Positions 1-12,397 of a DNA stretch of 64,000 nt are shown here, piece after piece. Numbering within the stretch: position 1 is the stretch's first letter; every line of letters begins with the position of its first letter. The notes below the pieces were generated by a model that saw nothing but the letters and a program-made list of their open reading frames with translations, was not told where the DNA came from and did no database searches. The stretch lies in the NCBI GenBank assembly GCA_963383645.1, contig OY726572.1, forward strand, positions 70,494,856-70,558,855, in the 5' to 3' direction. This DNA is from Muscardinus avellanarius. Lineage: Eukaryota; Chordata; Mammalia; Rodentia; Gliridae. The position numbers and the translations under genes are program-made.

Positions 1-1802
1 TTTGGGAATACCAACTCATCTTTAAACCCCGGGCGATGTTACCATTTGGCACTATTCCAACCTATTCAGTTTGCAGGCTGTTGGTGGGGAGGTCTAATGA
101 GGTGATTCTTTCTTAAAAAAATGTTTCCTGTGCTATGGGGGTACACACTCCTGGGAGGAATGTCTCTGCTAGTGTAAACCTCACAGAACATCTATTTCTC
201 CTGGAGAATTTAATAACGATGTAAATTTTAGGCTCCCTTTCCCCAAAGGTCCTGATTTAATCATTCTTGGGTGAGGACCAGTCTTCTTTATTCACCCCAG
301 GAGAGAATGGTGATGTTCCCTTCCTGGGATATGTTTTTATTTTATTTGTGCTATGCTTGGTATGTTGAATATGCACATCTCTGGGTGTACAAACTTAGCA
401 AGGAATGATGGACAGGCAAGAGATTTTTTTAAAGGAATTTTCATCAACACTTTCTTTTTTCTTTTATTGCAACTTGGCCTGTGCTTTGTCTTTTATCCAG
501 AAGGAACATAGAAAGAAATGACTTTGCTTCTGTCTCATAATTAAAGCCATCTATATAATGACTATAATTATCTGTTTATATTCATTTCCCTGTTAATTCA
601 AGAAACAATGACTTCCAGAAGGGGTCTGAGGCATCCTCTAGGGACATGTCAAAGAGAGAAAATATGGGGAATGGATGCGGGCCCACAAAGCCTGCATTCT
701 TCCACTCCCTTTAAATAAAACACCGTAGCATACCAGGCTTCTCAGTAAGCTCTCTGAAAATCAGCTCCCTTCAGTCTACAAATGTTCAAAAACCACTATT
801 TGAGGTGTCGCAAATGATTCCCATGAACTTTCTATCATTTTTCATCACAAAGGTAATACATAAATATATTTTCACTGTAAAGTATTTGAGCAATGTAGTT
901 ATTCAATGGGTGGAAATAGGCTCTCCTTTGGTTTGGGTGACTCTAACATGTAGCTCCCGAACAAGGACATTTGTTTGAGCATGAAAGGTTGGGTGTTATT
1001 AACTATACCACCATAAAGTGATTTTCTCTCAGGCAAATAAAGACCTGATTAATTTTATACTTTCCTTTTCTCATGCATTCTTTTCTCTTGTCCTTCTTCA
1101 TCCCTCAGAAGTTGCCACCAATTACACATTTCTCTGTAGTTTTTCTTAGTTAGGATGTGATAGAGCTCATTTCACCTCCTTCTCCTTTTGCCTTCCCCTT
1201 TCCTTTGCTTTAAATTATTACAGCCCTGTGATGGCAATGTACAAAGCTCTTAAGGCACATGTGCATGACTGATAGGTCCACTGTTTATTTTAATTATTTA
1301 TGTTCAAGACTTTCCAAAATATATTACGATTATAAACAGAGGATATTGATTATTTGAACTTTGCTTGGTGACCTGATAGCATGATTATGGATATTGATTT
1401 CAGCACTGCAGGCAAATGGATAAACAGGCTCTTAAGAATTTTTTACCCTTACCCTAAATGGTCCTTCTGAGTTATTGTGCTTGCTTACATTAATAGAATC
1501 ATATAATTAAAACTCTGTGCAGGACCTAAGAAATGTTCAAATGCAATTCCATTTCTTTATAGGTAAAGATGTCTATAAAATTAAACTCATATATACAAGA
1601 AGCTTAGACAGATCTATAATTCTAACTGAGGTCTCTTGGGTCCCGGACTAATTCTAAATTTCCTTCTCTTTGCTAAATAAGCTGTCAGGTAAGCTCTGAG
1701 AGCTTCTCAGAGCCTCTCCCTAAACTAGCAGAATTGTTCTTTTATTTTTTTTTTTGCTGTTCCTTCTGTGTGGGGGAAATGCCATTATTAAAAAAAAAAA
1801 GT
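1..1802. other. unique AT-rich DNA, no gene seen
   Basis: I recognise no exon, RNA gene or dated repeat here. Only short homopolymer runs stand out, such as a T tract near 1741-1755 and an A run at 1789-1800 that leads into the next SINE. All frames are closed at short intervals. Very old repeats too decayed to recognise by eye may be present. Confidence 0.5.
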
Positions 1803-2125
1803 TGAAACTGGGCATGGTAGTGCATGCTTGTAAAATTCTAGCACTTGGGAGGCTGAGACAGGCGGATGGTACAGGTTCGAAGTCAGCCTCTGCTACTTAG
1901 TGAGGCTCTCAGCAACTTAGTGAGACCCTGTTTCCAAATAAAGTATAAAATATAAAATAGGTCTGGGAGTATAGCCTGGAGGTAGAAAGCCTCTGCTACT
2001 TAGTGAGGCTCTCAGCAACTTAGTGAGACCCTGTTTCCAAATAAAGTATAAAATATAAAATAGGTCTGGGAGTATAGCCTGGAGGTAGAAAGCCCCTGGG
2101 TTCCACTCCCAGTACCACACACACT
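1803..2125 (+). mobile_element. B1-ID dimeric SINE with internal duplication
   Basis: The left half is 7SL/B1-like: the GGGCATGGTAGTGCATGC type A-box region, then the AGGTTCGAAGTC B box. The right half is ID (tRNA-Ala)-like, with GTCTGGGAGTATAGC and a terminal GGGTTCCACTCCCAGTACC. A 103-bp segment (1887-1989) is repeated without a mismatch directly after itself (1990-2092), so the ID head and the middle linker occur twice. It is non-autonomous and depends on L1 for retrotransposition. Confidence 0.9.
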
Positions 2126-4315
2126 CACAATAATAGTTGAAATTGAAATTATAGAGATAAAACACATAAAAGTATTAATTTCTAGAATGGAAATGTTCGA
2201 TGGTAGATCTGATTTAGGGTTCTTCAGCATCTCCAGCTGTGTTCTCTGTGCATCTTCAGATCGTGCCCTCCTTCTTCTCTGAGGGTGGCCCTCGAGATCA
2301 CTCAGGGAAACACTAAGAACCAAAGCATTCTAAGACTCCCACTCTCTCCCCAGACTGTCTGGATAGTCTAATCCCCAGGATGGTTCCTGCAAGAGCCAGG
2401 GTTTTCTTCCTGAAGCCTCCATCAAGAGAAGGCTATGGAATCGCTGGTGGAAATTGTGACTCGTGTCCTCCTAAAACAGCCACTGTGGCCTGATTGATTT
2501 AATTTAATTAAGAATCTCTTTGGGGATGAGGTCGAGGGAATCTCACTTAGACTACACTGCTGAGAATGTGTTACTGTGACTTCCCAAAAGAAAACTTACA
2601 TCCTAAGTAAAGATATGACTGTGTCTCCTATGATTAAATTTCATGTCAATTTTTTATCTACAGAAAACTTCTTGAAAACTTTGTTTTTAGCATTCATCAT
2701 TATTCTAGACAACTATGGTTTATGGGTAAAAGATAATTGGCAGTAGAATTCCCCAAACAATTTAAAAACATATAGTTCAGCTTCTCTTGGGTAAGAGAGA
2801 TGCCAATGGTGAAAAGGGCTGATGAAAATGGTATAGAAAGCTTACATTTTTTCTTTCCTATTTTTTTTTTCTGTTGTAGAATTTCAAGCTGTTAAGTTCA
2901 TTTGGGCAGTGACTTTTTGTTGAGTGATTTCTGGCCTTTGAGGGACCATGGGACTCCCTGGCACTTTTTTCCATTTAGTTTCATTCCACCTCAATTTAAG
3001 GTTTAAATGACCTCACTCTCTCAACACTAAATGATTCAGAATGTCAGAATGGACACCAAGGACAAGCAGTTCATAAAGACAATCAACTAATGCTCTTTGT
3101 AGTCTTGAGAAAGACAAGTAATTTTTTAGTGTGGAGTTCACTGTGGACATATGACTTTCTGTGGCCAATGAAATGTGGGTAGAAGTGGTGTGTGTTATTT
3201 CCAATGGAAACTTTAAAAGACCAATTATGACCCGACACTTTTAGTTGTTACTTTTGGGGGGGCATGCATAAGTAACCCAGTCCCCTCTCTTAAATAAACT
3301 CCCTGCTGATCCAGAGTAGCATGAATAAAACAAAACAAAACAAAACAAAACTTCTGTTACTGTAAGCCAGGAGCCTGGATACCATGGAAAAAATCCATTG
3401 ACCATTCTATGTTAAACTATAAAAATTTGAGGTCATTTGCTATAAGACCATAACCCTGTTCATCCAGATTAAATTTAAAATGATTTTCTTTTCTGGTGTT
3501 CAGATATAAAATAACAAAATTTTTTTCTCTTTTATTTTAGTAGATTATAAACATTGAATGCTTAATATTTTATACCTTGAATTATGTGATTAGAATTATT
3601 TGGGGGCAAAGGCCACATAGTATCTGAGAGCTAGATTTTTAGAAGTAAATGTGTAAAATAATATCTTGCTCTTTTTGTTTTGGACAATCTAACACCCTTA
3701 AAATGGGATCAAGAAAAGTTATGATCAAGAAAAATTACTTTTAGTAGATTTTTTTCTCTCTTTATTTTTAAAGCATATATGATTTTAGAGATTATGACTA
3801 AAATCATGTTTCTTTTCTTCAGTACTTTTCTAACTTTCCAAGAGCCTTTAAGTTGTGATAAATATAAGGAAAACACCAAAAGTGCAAATTACATTGCCTT
3901 TTCCAAAAAAGATGTGGCCTTTAAATTAAAATCAATAAAGCCCTGGCATTTCTTGTTCACACTTTGGGTGACAAAACAAGATTGATAAAGAGAATTTTAA
4001 GAAAAAAAAATTGGCTTAGTGTTCCTAGCCACACATTTGAGAATATTCTCTCATTTTTCTCATCCACTTTTTTTACAGATTTAAAATTTTCATGGATTTT
4101 CAAGAAAATTTAGATTTAGACTTGTTGATCCATTAGTCTAAGGTCCTTATTGGATCCAAGGTACAGAATCATAATTTGGGCTAACTCACATAAGTAGGAG
4201 CTGAAAGAACCAGATGCTAAGCTCATATATTCTTTCCACTATACACTAATATGTAAATCAACCCTGGCTTTAGTGTTCTAATTGCCACACCAATGGAAAG
4301 AATAAAAATACCATG
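2126..4315. other. unique DNA, no gene seen
   Basis: No coding exon or clear mobile element. It holds one short AAAAC simple repeat at about 3327-3350. Frames are interrupted every few tens of codons with no splice-bounded open stretch I could support. Confidence 0.45.
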
Positions 4316-4600
4316 TAGTGTGACCACCTGCCTTTCTATCCCTTGTAACGCATCCTCAGCTCCCATTACTCTGTCTCCTGCTTCCCCTGGTCCAGCCACA
4401 CTTGTCCACTTTTGATCTTACATCCATCATGGGTAATCAAAGTGGCTTATCCCTTTGCCTGGAACTCTTTCTCCAGATTTCTCCATGGCTCACTGCCTGA
4501 CCTCTTTTAAATAAAGCTTGACTTAATCTCTGCATTTAAAATGGAAAGACTCCTTCTACATACATCCTAACAATTCCTTACCTGAACTGAGTTTTTTTTT

Positions 4601-4730
<130 letters not shown>

Positions 4731-4916
4731 TGGATACATACTGGAGATTGAACTCAGGCATCTTCTCAGCCTTATTTTATCTTTATTTTTGAAATAGCAT
4801 CTTGCTAGGTTTCTGAGAGTCTCACTACTTGCTGAAGCTGTCTTTTGACCTGCTCTCCCTCCTATCTCAGAGTTCCAGATACTGGGATGACAGGCATGTG
4901 CCACCATGCCCAGATG
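4731..4916 (-). mobile_element. B1-ID SINE, degraded
   Basis: Read on the minus strand it starts with the CTGGGCATGGTGGCACATGCC B1-like head (about 4914 downwards) and ends in an ID-like half at about 4735. It is inserted in the L2 relic, with the compound microsatellite at its tail. It belongs to the older SINE layer, because it keeps the linker that younger copies have lost. Confidence 0.8.
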
Positions 4917-5287
4917 CTTATTGTGTTTAATAGTCATTATCTTTCAAGAAGGTCACCTTCATGAGATTAGGAATTTATTTTTGTGTGTTTTGTTTATTAA
5001 GTATATTCCATGCCTAGAAGAGTCCTGACACAAATTTGGAATTCAAAAATATTTCTTGAATGAGTGAATGCACCATAAAATAAAAAAATACATTAGTCTA
5101 TGATTAGAAACGAAGAAGTATATTGAATCCAAAGCCTTATTGGGGACATAATTACCTGTTTACTGCTCTGCCTGGTTTTGCAAATTCTTCTCTGTATAAG
5201 ACTAAACAGCTAATACTAGTAAAATCTCAGTTATGGAGATAGGCCTACAAGTTTTACATATAAAATCTTTTTTGATTTCACATGCAC

Positions 5288-5665
5288 AGTGAATTAGTCC
5301 ATTGTCAGTATAGTGAAATACCTGAGGATGGATACTCCATAAAGCAAAGAGGTTTATTTTGCTCGCCATTCTGTAGGTTCAAGCACATGGTGCTGAATTC
5401 AGCTTAGCTCTGCTAAAGACCTTATGGTGAACGGCACTGTGGCAGGAGTGTGTATGGGAGCGATTACTGAGTGAGACAGGAAGCCAGAGAGCAATTCCAG
5501 GGTCAGGATCATTCTTTTACAATGACCCTTTCACAGGAACTAACCAAAGTCCCACAAGAACCAGAGTACCACTTCTTAAGGATCCCATCACTTCTTCATC
5601 ACCCTATGAAGTCCAAATAGTCAGCACATGAATCCTTGAGGACAAGTCGTTCTATAACACTAACA
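5288..5665 (-). mobile_element. MaLR-type LTR (MLT1/MST-like)
   Basis: In reverse it carries the ERVL-MaLR LTR signature. The 3' end appears as TTAGTCCATTGTCAG, then AAATACCTGAGGATGG and AGAGGTTTATTT (the reversed polyadenylation region). The 5' end of the LTR is near CACATGAATCCTTGAGGAC. It is a solo LTR; no internal retroviral sequence is seen on either side. The subfamily is uncertain. Confidence 0.65.
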
Positions 5666-5755
5666 GTAGCCATAGTGCCTATGAGGTAGAACTTTTATTC
5701 CCATTCATTGAAGAATCTCAACTGGAGGCTTAAATTATCTTTTCAATGGACTTTA

Positions 5756-5976
5756 GCTGTTCTGGGCATGGTGCCACATATATATAATCCTAGTCCTTAG
5801 GAGGTTAAAACAGGAGAATCCCAGGTTCGAGACCAGCTTCAGTAACTTAGCAAGACCCTCAACAGCTTAGAAAGACCGTGTTTCAAAATAAGATAAAATG
5901 AGACCAGGGATGTAGCTCAGAGGTAGAATTCCCTTGGGTTCAGTTGGTTCACCTCCAGTACTAAAAAAATAAATAC
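5756..5976 (+). mobile_element. B1-ID dimeric SINE
   Basis: The B1-like head TCTGGGCATGGTGCCACAT and the CCAGGTTCGAGACCAGC B box are followed by a tandem linker (AGCAAGACC, AGAAAGACC). Then comes an ID half with GGGATGTAGCTCAGAGGTAGA, which is close to a tRNA A box, and an A-rich tail. This is the older dimer type, with the full linker and a recognisable ID promoter head. Confidence 0.85.
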
Positions 5977-6194
5977 ATATGTGACTTATAGCTTTGAATC
6001 CATATCTCTTTCCATTCTGTTATAGATAAGGGAGTAGGAAAGGAATGTGATTTGTAAAATTCATCGCAGAAACATATGTATTTTAGACAGATGTTCCATA
6101 GGCTTCTACATTCATTATTCCTTGGGACAAATAAAGAGTTGATACTTTTCTCAGAAAGCTTAAGTCATTGTATATAATCATCTCCATTATTCCT

Positions 6195-6403
6195 ATTGTT
6201 TTTGTGGCATTGTGAATTGAACCCAGGAGTATTTAACCTCTGAGCTACAACCAGAGCCTTATTTTATTTTTACTTTGAAACAAGGTCTTGGTTAGTTAAT
6301 TAAAGTCTCACTATTTGCTGTGGCCATCCTAAAATCTGCAATCCTCTTGTCTCAGCCTCCCAAGTACTGGGATTATAAGTATGCACTCTCACGCTCAGCT
6401 TCC
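6195..6403 (-). mobile_element. B1-ID dimeric SINE
   Basis: The reverse complement gives the GAGCGTGAGAGTGCATACTTATAATCCCAG-type B1 head at the right end (about 6400). The ID half is at the left, with the reversed B box in GTGAATTGAACCCAGGAG. It is diverged and belongs to the older subfamily. Confidence 0.8.
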
Positions 6404-7797
6404 ATTATTTCTAAATATCAACAATTGTTTCTGGCCTTTCAAATTAAGAATTTGATTCATATACATATATACATATAACCCTCATCAGTTCATAAATATT
6501 TGTAGTTTATGTCTTTTATATTTAATTTCAACTGAAGGGCTAATATCTCCTATGTAGCACTCATTTGAAATATTGGGAATGTAGAGCTGGGGATAAAAGA
6601 AGAAGGAGCAGAAGTAAAAAAGAGACTTTTTCTTGGAATGATCCCTTGAGCAATTTAACTTTTCTGTTGCATAAAAAAGGACATTCTTTTCCTTTGGTGG
6701 TATGCATGCACAGACATCTTTGACTGCCAAGGCCCCCAGTTGCAGTCTGTAGAATAGAAGCCGATGGATGTAATGACAATCACACTCTTCTTCCAGTTGC
6801 TACTCAGACTGTCTCCCCAGACACAGCCAAGGTCTCCAGGTGAGGAAGCCCTGCCTGCTCTAGAGATACACAGTTGGAGCCGCTGATGCCACTGAGGATT
6901 TCACAGAAACAGCCTGAGCTGTCAATATGAGAAATGGATTTGCAAGTCAATTGTGCAAGTATCTAAGTTTATACAAATTTTTTTTCTCTGCTCACTCTCA
7001 GTTTCCTTGTTTTCATTGGTTCGAAGGATCTAGGAACTAACTTTCAGGTTCCAAACTGCAGAATTTTCTACAAATTTATCTGTTGAAAAACTATAGGAAA
7101 AGGGCAATAAACTCAACTCTGCTATTTTAATTATTTTAGATTTATCAAAGAAAATAGTTCTGAAATCAAATGGATACTACTGCATTTTTTCTCTCCTCTG
7201 GTATGCACTATCAACTATTTTTAAATAGAAAAGAAAGCCTGTTTCATTTTAGACAGAAAATAGATGGTTTTTAGAATATCTTAGAAAAGCCATCTTAAAT
7301 AGTTGCTTTAGGCAACCTTCCGAGTCCAGAATTTATCAGCAATCTCTGTGGTTGTATTATATGTGAGGACGAATGGGCAAAAACTGTGTAGCTTTAAAAG
7401 AAACCACTAATTTTGGACTCAACCTCTATTTGAGGTAATCCTTAATTTTCAGCTTCTAATATTTATTCAGAGATAGGGACTGCAAGTACACTACAGGTTA
7501 AAAAACCTGAGGAGATCTTAAAGTGTCCATTTTATCTTAGGAAATACTGTCTTCTCCTCTTCTAGCAACCAAATTAAGAATTTTTGTGTATGGGAGATGA
7601 GTAAAGATACAGGAAAACTATTCATATTTTATTCTATAGTTATGCTTTACTCAAAGAAAATTTGATGAAGTTCCTATCATCAGATATTCAGGTAAAGAAA
7701 ATTTCTACAGAATTTCACTGGAGTAAAGTCTTTTAGAGACTGTGAATTATGATGAGAGCAAGTACATCAAGCTTTCAGTAATCTAGTAATCTGTGAT
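6404..7797. other. unique DNA, no gene seen
   Basis: No exon, RNA gene or recognised repeat apart from small ATACATAT-like stretches near 6459-6480. Minus-strand frames around 6485-6780 are short, overlap each other and have no recognisable motif, so I do not call them genes. Confidence 0.45.
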
Positions 7798-7829
7798 GAG
7801 GGAGGGAGGGAGGGAGGGAGGGAGGGAGG

Positions 7830-7888
<59 letters not shown>

Positions 7889-8024
7889 AGAAGAAGAAGA
7901 AGAAGAAGAAGAAGAAGGAGAAGGAGAAGGAGAAGGAGAAGGAGAAGGAGAAGGAGAAGGAGAAGGAGAAGGAGAAGGAGAAGGAGAAGGAGAAGGAGAA
8001 GGAGAAGGAGAGAGAGGAGAGAGA
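7798..8024. repeat. 227-nt pure polypurine microsatellite tract
   Basis: The plus strand is uninterrupted purine across the whole span. The blocks are GGGA repeats (7798-7835), GA repeats (7836-7885), GAA repeats (about 7884-7916), GGAGAA hexamers (about 7917-8008), then GA/GGA. The strand asymmetry and local mirror symmetry are those of tracts able to form intramolecular triplex DNA. All open frames here are low-complexity artefacts. Confidence 0.97.
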
Positions 8025-8831
8025 TTTTAAACAATCCAAGAGCATATGTAGGATTGCAAGAAGGGTAAGCAACTTACTGGATAGATCTCTGCTTCATTCA
8101 AAGAAAGTGAATGGAAAGCTACTTGCCTATGTGAGGAAACCACCACAGACCAGAGGGAAAGGAATCACATCTACAAACTTGAGAGGAAGAACTTCTTTCT
8201 GTAAAATGAGGAGCCTAAAGTCGTTTTGAGACAGGGTCATAGTATCTTCAGAAGACAAGATAAAATTATTTCTTTAGAGAAGAAGCAGGAATTCATTAGG
8301 AAAGAAGAGAGATGAAAAGCATCTGAATTAGAAGAAAATATAGCGATAAAATTATATCAGAAAACTCAGTGGCAGATTTAAAAATTGTATTTTCAGAAAT
8401 AAAGATGAGAACTGATACTGTGAAAAAATCAGGGAGATGGAGAGTAATTTGAGAAGAAAATCAAGAATTGAAGGGTAAATGATAAATAGAACAAAAAATA
8501 TTCATGTATGGCAAAACCTATACAATATATGTATGCTTGAACAAATAGTCAAATGAACTTAAATGAAAGAGAAATTTAATAACCTTTATGAAGAATTGCA
8601 TATGCAGATTGAGAAATCTCAATCTATTCTAGGCAGAGTCAATAAAAAGAAATGCAGGCATAGATAATTTATGGCAAATACATTTAGATTTTAAAAATAA
8701 GGAACAGAAACCCTACCAGAATTTAAGCAGAAAACATATTTATTCCAAAAAAATAAAATGTGTTCTCTTTCCAATTTTTTCAGTATCAAAGCAGCATGTC
8801 AGGATAGCAATACTTAGAGAATTTTGATGGG
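8025..8831. other. unique DNA, purine-biased, no gene seen
   Basis: AT-rich sequence with many GAAA/AGAA words on the plus strand continues the purine bias of the adjacent microsatellite. I see no open exon or recognised element. Confidence 0.4.
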
Positions 8832-9052
8832 AAAAATCCACTTATAAGTCAGGCGTGGTGGCACACGCTTGTAATCCCCGCACTTGGGAGGCGGAGACAG
8901 GAGGATTGCGCAAGTTTGAAGCCAGCCACACTGGTTTAAGAGACCCTGTTTCCAAAAATAAAAAATAGGTCTGGGAGTGTAGCCCGAAGGTAGAAGGGTG
9001 TCCAGGAACCCCAGTTCCACCACTACTACCAACAAAAAAAAATCCACTTATA
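8832..9052 (+). mobile_element. young-subfamily B1-ID SINE with 15-bp TSD
   Basis: The body runs about 8848-9037. It has the CAGGCGTGGTGGCACACGC head, a shortened linker (CCAGCCACACTGGTTTAAGA), then GGTCTGGGAGTGTAGCCCGAAGG and a shortened ID end. Target duplications AAAAATCCACTTATA at 8832-8846 and 9038-9052 are identical. Intact duplications and low divergence mark a fairly recent L1-driven insertion. Confidence 0.95.
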
Positions 9053-9283
9053 ACTCAGTAATTAAAATATGTTGTATGATACCTTTTCATTCATTTTACA
9101 TATTTTGTATAATTTTAAATTGTAGAATTACCTATCCCAATAAGTGATGCATCATGGTCCATACTCTGGAAGATAGAATGTGGTATATGGGAAGATAAGT
9201 TGGGGATGATTAGGGTACAACAGAGATCTAATGTCTAATGTCCTTGGGATCATATTATGTCATGGGCTGAAGAATTCAAGGAT

Positions 9284-9525
9284 AGACTTGAGAATATGTA
9301 TATTTTTTTGTAGTACTGAGGGTGGAACCTAGGGGTTTTACTACCTCCAGGATCTACTCCTAGACCCATTTTATACTTTATTTGGAAATAGGGTCTCACT
9401 GAGTTGCTGAGAGCCTCCCTATGTAGCTGAGGCTGGCTTTGAACCTGTGCGATCCTCCTGTCTCAGTCTCCCAAGCGCTAGAATTACAATTGTGTACCAC
9501 CAGGCCTGGCAAGACTTAAGAATAT
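9284..9525 (-). mobile_element. B1-ID SINE with target duplication
   Basis: The element (about 9298-9511) reads in reverse as GCCAGGCCTGGTGGTACAC at its head and ends with a T-rich strand at the left. Flanks AGACTTGAGAATAT (9284-9297) and AGACTTAAGAATAT (9512-9525) differ at one base and are the target duplication. It keeps the full linker. Confidence 0.88.
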
Positions 9526-9569
9526 TGGGGGGAGAAGAAGTTTAGGCAGGAGAAAAATGCATTGATGTT

Positions 9570-9803
9570 TTAATCACTTTTTTTTGGGGGGGGATGGTAC
9601 TGGAGGTGGAACCCAGAAGCTTTCTACCTCCGGGCTATACTCCCAGACCTTTTTAATATTTTATTTGGAAACAGGGTCTCACTAAGTTGCTGAAAGCCTC
9701 ACTAAGTAGCTGAGGCTGGCTTCGAACCCATGCGATCCTCCTGTCTCAGCCTCCCAAGTGCAGGGATTACAAGCGTGCACCACCATGCCCGGCTTAATCA
9801 CTT
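9570..9803 (-). mobile_element. B1-ID SINE with target duplication
   Basis: The element (about 9580-9793) has its B1 head at the right (GCCGGGCATGGTGGTGCACGC in reverse) and its T/G-rich tail at the left. TTAATCACTT at 9570-9579 and 9794-9803 is a 10-bp target duplication. It lies only about 60 bp from the previous SINE, in the same orientation. Confidence 0.9.
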
Positions 9804-9947
9804 ATATTTTAGAAGAATCACCCATGAGATATAACAAAAGCTAAGAAGTGGATATGAATTGGAGTAAAAAATGAGGCAGAGAAGGTACTTGTATTAACTT
9901 ATTTTTGGAGGGGAAGGGGTACAATGTGATCTTTAAAAATGTGTCGC

Positions 9948-10022
9948 CCCTGGCTTTTTATTTTTTATTTTTGGTGCATTGTAATCATACATCTTAATGG
10001 AGTACAAGATGGTAGAGGCATC
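9948..10022 (-). mobile_element. L1 3' tail, severely 5'-truncated
   Basis: A T-rich strand followed by TTGGTGCATTGTAATCATACATC is the reversed 3' end of the lineage's L1. The same motif closes the larger L1 copies in this window. Only about 70 bp remain. Confidence 0.6.
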
Positions 10023-10394
10023 TAACTTCTGAGAGCTTAATGTATCATCTGGATTGTTCAAAAGCATTTAAAGAATGAAGTACAATGGTAGGGCTTGGTG
10101 AGACCAAGGATGGAAATTAAAGTAGTAAGAAGATGATACAGCTGGTGAGTTGGAGCTGTGAGGAGTTGATAATTCAGAATGAATCCAGTCTCAGAGAAAA
10201 GAGAAATTTTCTAAGTATGTAGGAATCAGATCATTTGAAAGCAAAAGAAGAAAGCACGTACGAGCTTTGAATCCCAGGTATTTGAGGTTAGTAGAGTGAG
10301 AAATATTTACTTGAGGGGACTGACAACAAGGTTGAGGAATATCCAGGATAATTGAAAAAGTATATTTCTTGACTCCATTTTAAGTCTTTAAGGT

Positions 10395-10700
10395 TCAGCA
10401 TGCAATACAAACAATTAATGAAGAAATTAAAATAAACTCCATCTCATTTAGTTGTCAAGGAAATTTGAATTAAAGCAAGATAAATGCCATTTTTATGTCT
10501 AATTTGGCACATGTGTTACTCAATATTATTGAAGCTGGGGCTAAACTATCTTACACATTTTCTGCAGAGATTTAAATGGTGTAATCTTTTTGGAAGGCAC
10601 TTTGGCAAAAATGTATTGAGATTGCATGTACTTTGCTGCTGTCATCTCCTCGCTCTTTATACCTAAGATTTAATCCTAGATATTATGGATGACTATAGGT
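10395..10700 (+). mobile_element. old L1M ORF2 3' fragment
   Basis: Landmarks in L1M order are ATTTAAATGGTGTAATC, TTTTGGAAGGCACTTTGGCAA and a decayed ATACCTAAGATTTAATCCTAGATAT. These correspond to the ORF2 C-terminal region of ancient L1 (equal filling of the TLWxxxW and IPLLGI area). The sequence is heavily diverged and the frame is lost. Confidence 0.55.
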
Positions 10701-12380
10701 GGTATTTCTTCATTTTTGCAATAGTATGCTGCGTGCCTTTTCTTTGTTCTTTCTCTTTTGTCTTTCCAATATATAGATGTACTGATGGTGACATACTACA
10801 TTATAATGCGAGACCGTAACGTACCAATAAAAGAATAAAAAATATAGGTGTACAAAAGATTATTTATTGAGAAAGTCTCAATGTTTTGGTGCTTTGATGT
10901 ACAAATGTAGTGCTTATACACATCAATATTGTGATCATGTACTTCTATGAAGTCAAGTTTGCAAAAAAGAAAAGCATAAAATGACTTAGTACTCTCAAAA
11001 TCTCTTCAATTTATACCTTTAGTGTTGCAAATGATGTGAAGATAGAATACATAGGATGGGGAATTGTAAAACTAATGCTGACAATAAAATAGTAGGAAAA
11101 ATAAGATGATAGCAAAACAAAAATCTCCCCAAAATTAAGGAACAAAACCCCCCAAAATGTAAAAAGATAAAATTGACATATGAAAAAGTATATTACAAGG
11201 AGAAATCATGGGCAGTTGCACAGTTAGTCTATAAGCACTGGCCAACTTCCACACAACTTCCATAGTTCATTAACTATATTTGGAAATCTTCTATTCCAAT
11301 GAATAGCTGCCATTTTTTTTTTGTCTTTTAGGGCACATCTCTTGGAGAATGCATTCACATTCATTTTCTATGTGGCAGATCTCCACTCTGTCTGTTCAGA
11401 CTCACACACTAATTTCCTCTGGAGTCACTGTCATGGGCACAATGAAATCATGCTTCACTAGGTTTCAAGGTATTAATTCTACCAAATATGAAGCACTTAT
11501 CCTGTGCACAACTCAAAAGGCATTCTTTTCCCAGAAGTTAGCATCCAACTTTTCTTATATATTTTTCTTTTCAATGGAAATTTCTGCATTTACATTGTAA
11601 TTTGGGGATTTAGGCTTTTAGAATTCCCACATTTGAAATTTTAACCTTTTGGGAATATAGACAAAGGAATTTTGATCCTTTAGGTTTTAAATATTTAGGG
11701 GTGTGACATCAGGACTGAGACTTTCAGGGACTATGACATCTGGACTGTGACTTTTTATTGTCACTGACATAAAACATAAAATAAGATGGGAGAATAATTC
11801 TAACCAGCTAATTAATTGTACTAAGAATGAATAAGTCAAATCTCTCTACAAAAGTGAAAAATTCAATTAAATGATTTCATGGTTTCTTTTAGAATTAATA
11901 TAATATAGGAGAATTGGTAGAAACCTGAGCTTATAGTTGCAGTAAAAGACTTTAACATATCTTGTTAAGATATTTACATATAAAGTGGACCCAGGTAAGG
12001 ATATGGAGGAATTAAATAATAATGTACTTCATATAGTGGATGCATAGAAATCTTTTTCTTATCAACAAAAGTGAAATGTTTTTAAGTACCCATGGAGCCT
12101 CTGAGGCTCTTGTCTCATAATAGTGCCTGGGGAAATTCTAGATTTTATTGAAGGGAAATTTGATAAAAATAAAAAAAACTCATAATGTACAATTTATATA
12201 TCTTTGACTTCAGTGGTTCTCATCCCCAATTCTTTACTACAAAAACACACATAAAAAGAATAATACATGTACAGGCACAGGCATTTCAACTGTGACATAA
12301 TTATCATCATTTAATGTTTCATAATTAAGTCATTTTTGGACTCATTTTTATCAAATATGAGAGCAGAAGCACATTCTTTT
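10701..12380. other. unique DNA, no gene seen
   Basis: No supported gene. A T tract followed by GTCTTTTAG at about 11311-11331 resembles a splice acceptor, and an open plus frame covers 11349-11600. It has no recognisable protein motif, no matching donor and no codon bias, so I do not call an exon. Confidence 0.4.
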
Positions 12381-12397
12381 TTTTTTTAACACACCTT

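Noticed and set aside
7767..8072. Open frames of 80-100 codons on both strands
   Set aside because: They are translations of the polypurine microsatellite (runs of R/E/G or of S/L/F) with no coding content.
11311..11600. Polypyrimidine-AG followed by an open frame, as a candidate exon
   Set aside because: No donor, no protein similarity I recognise and no second exon; T-rich tracts before AG are frequent here.
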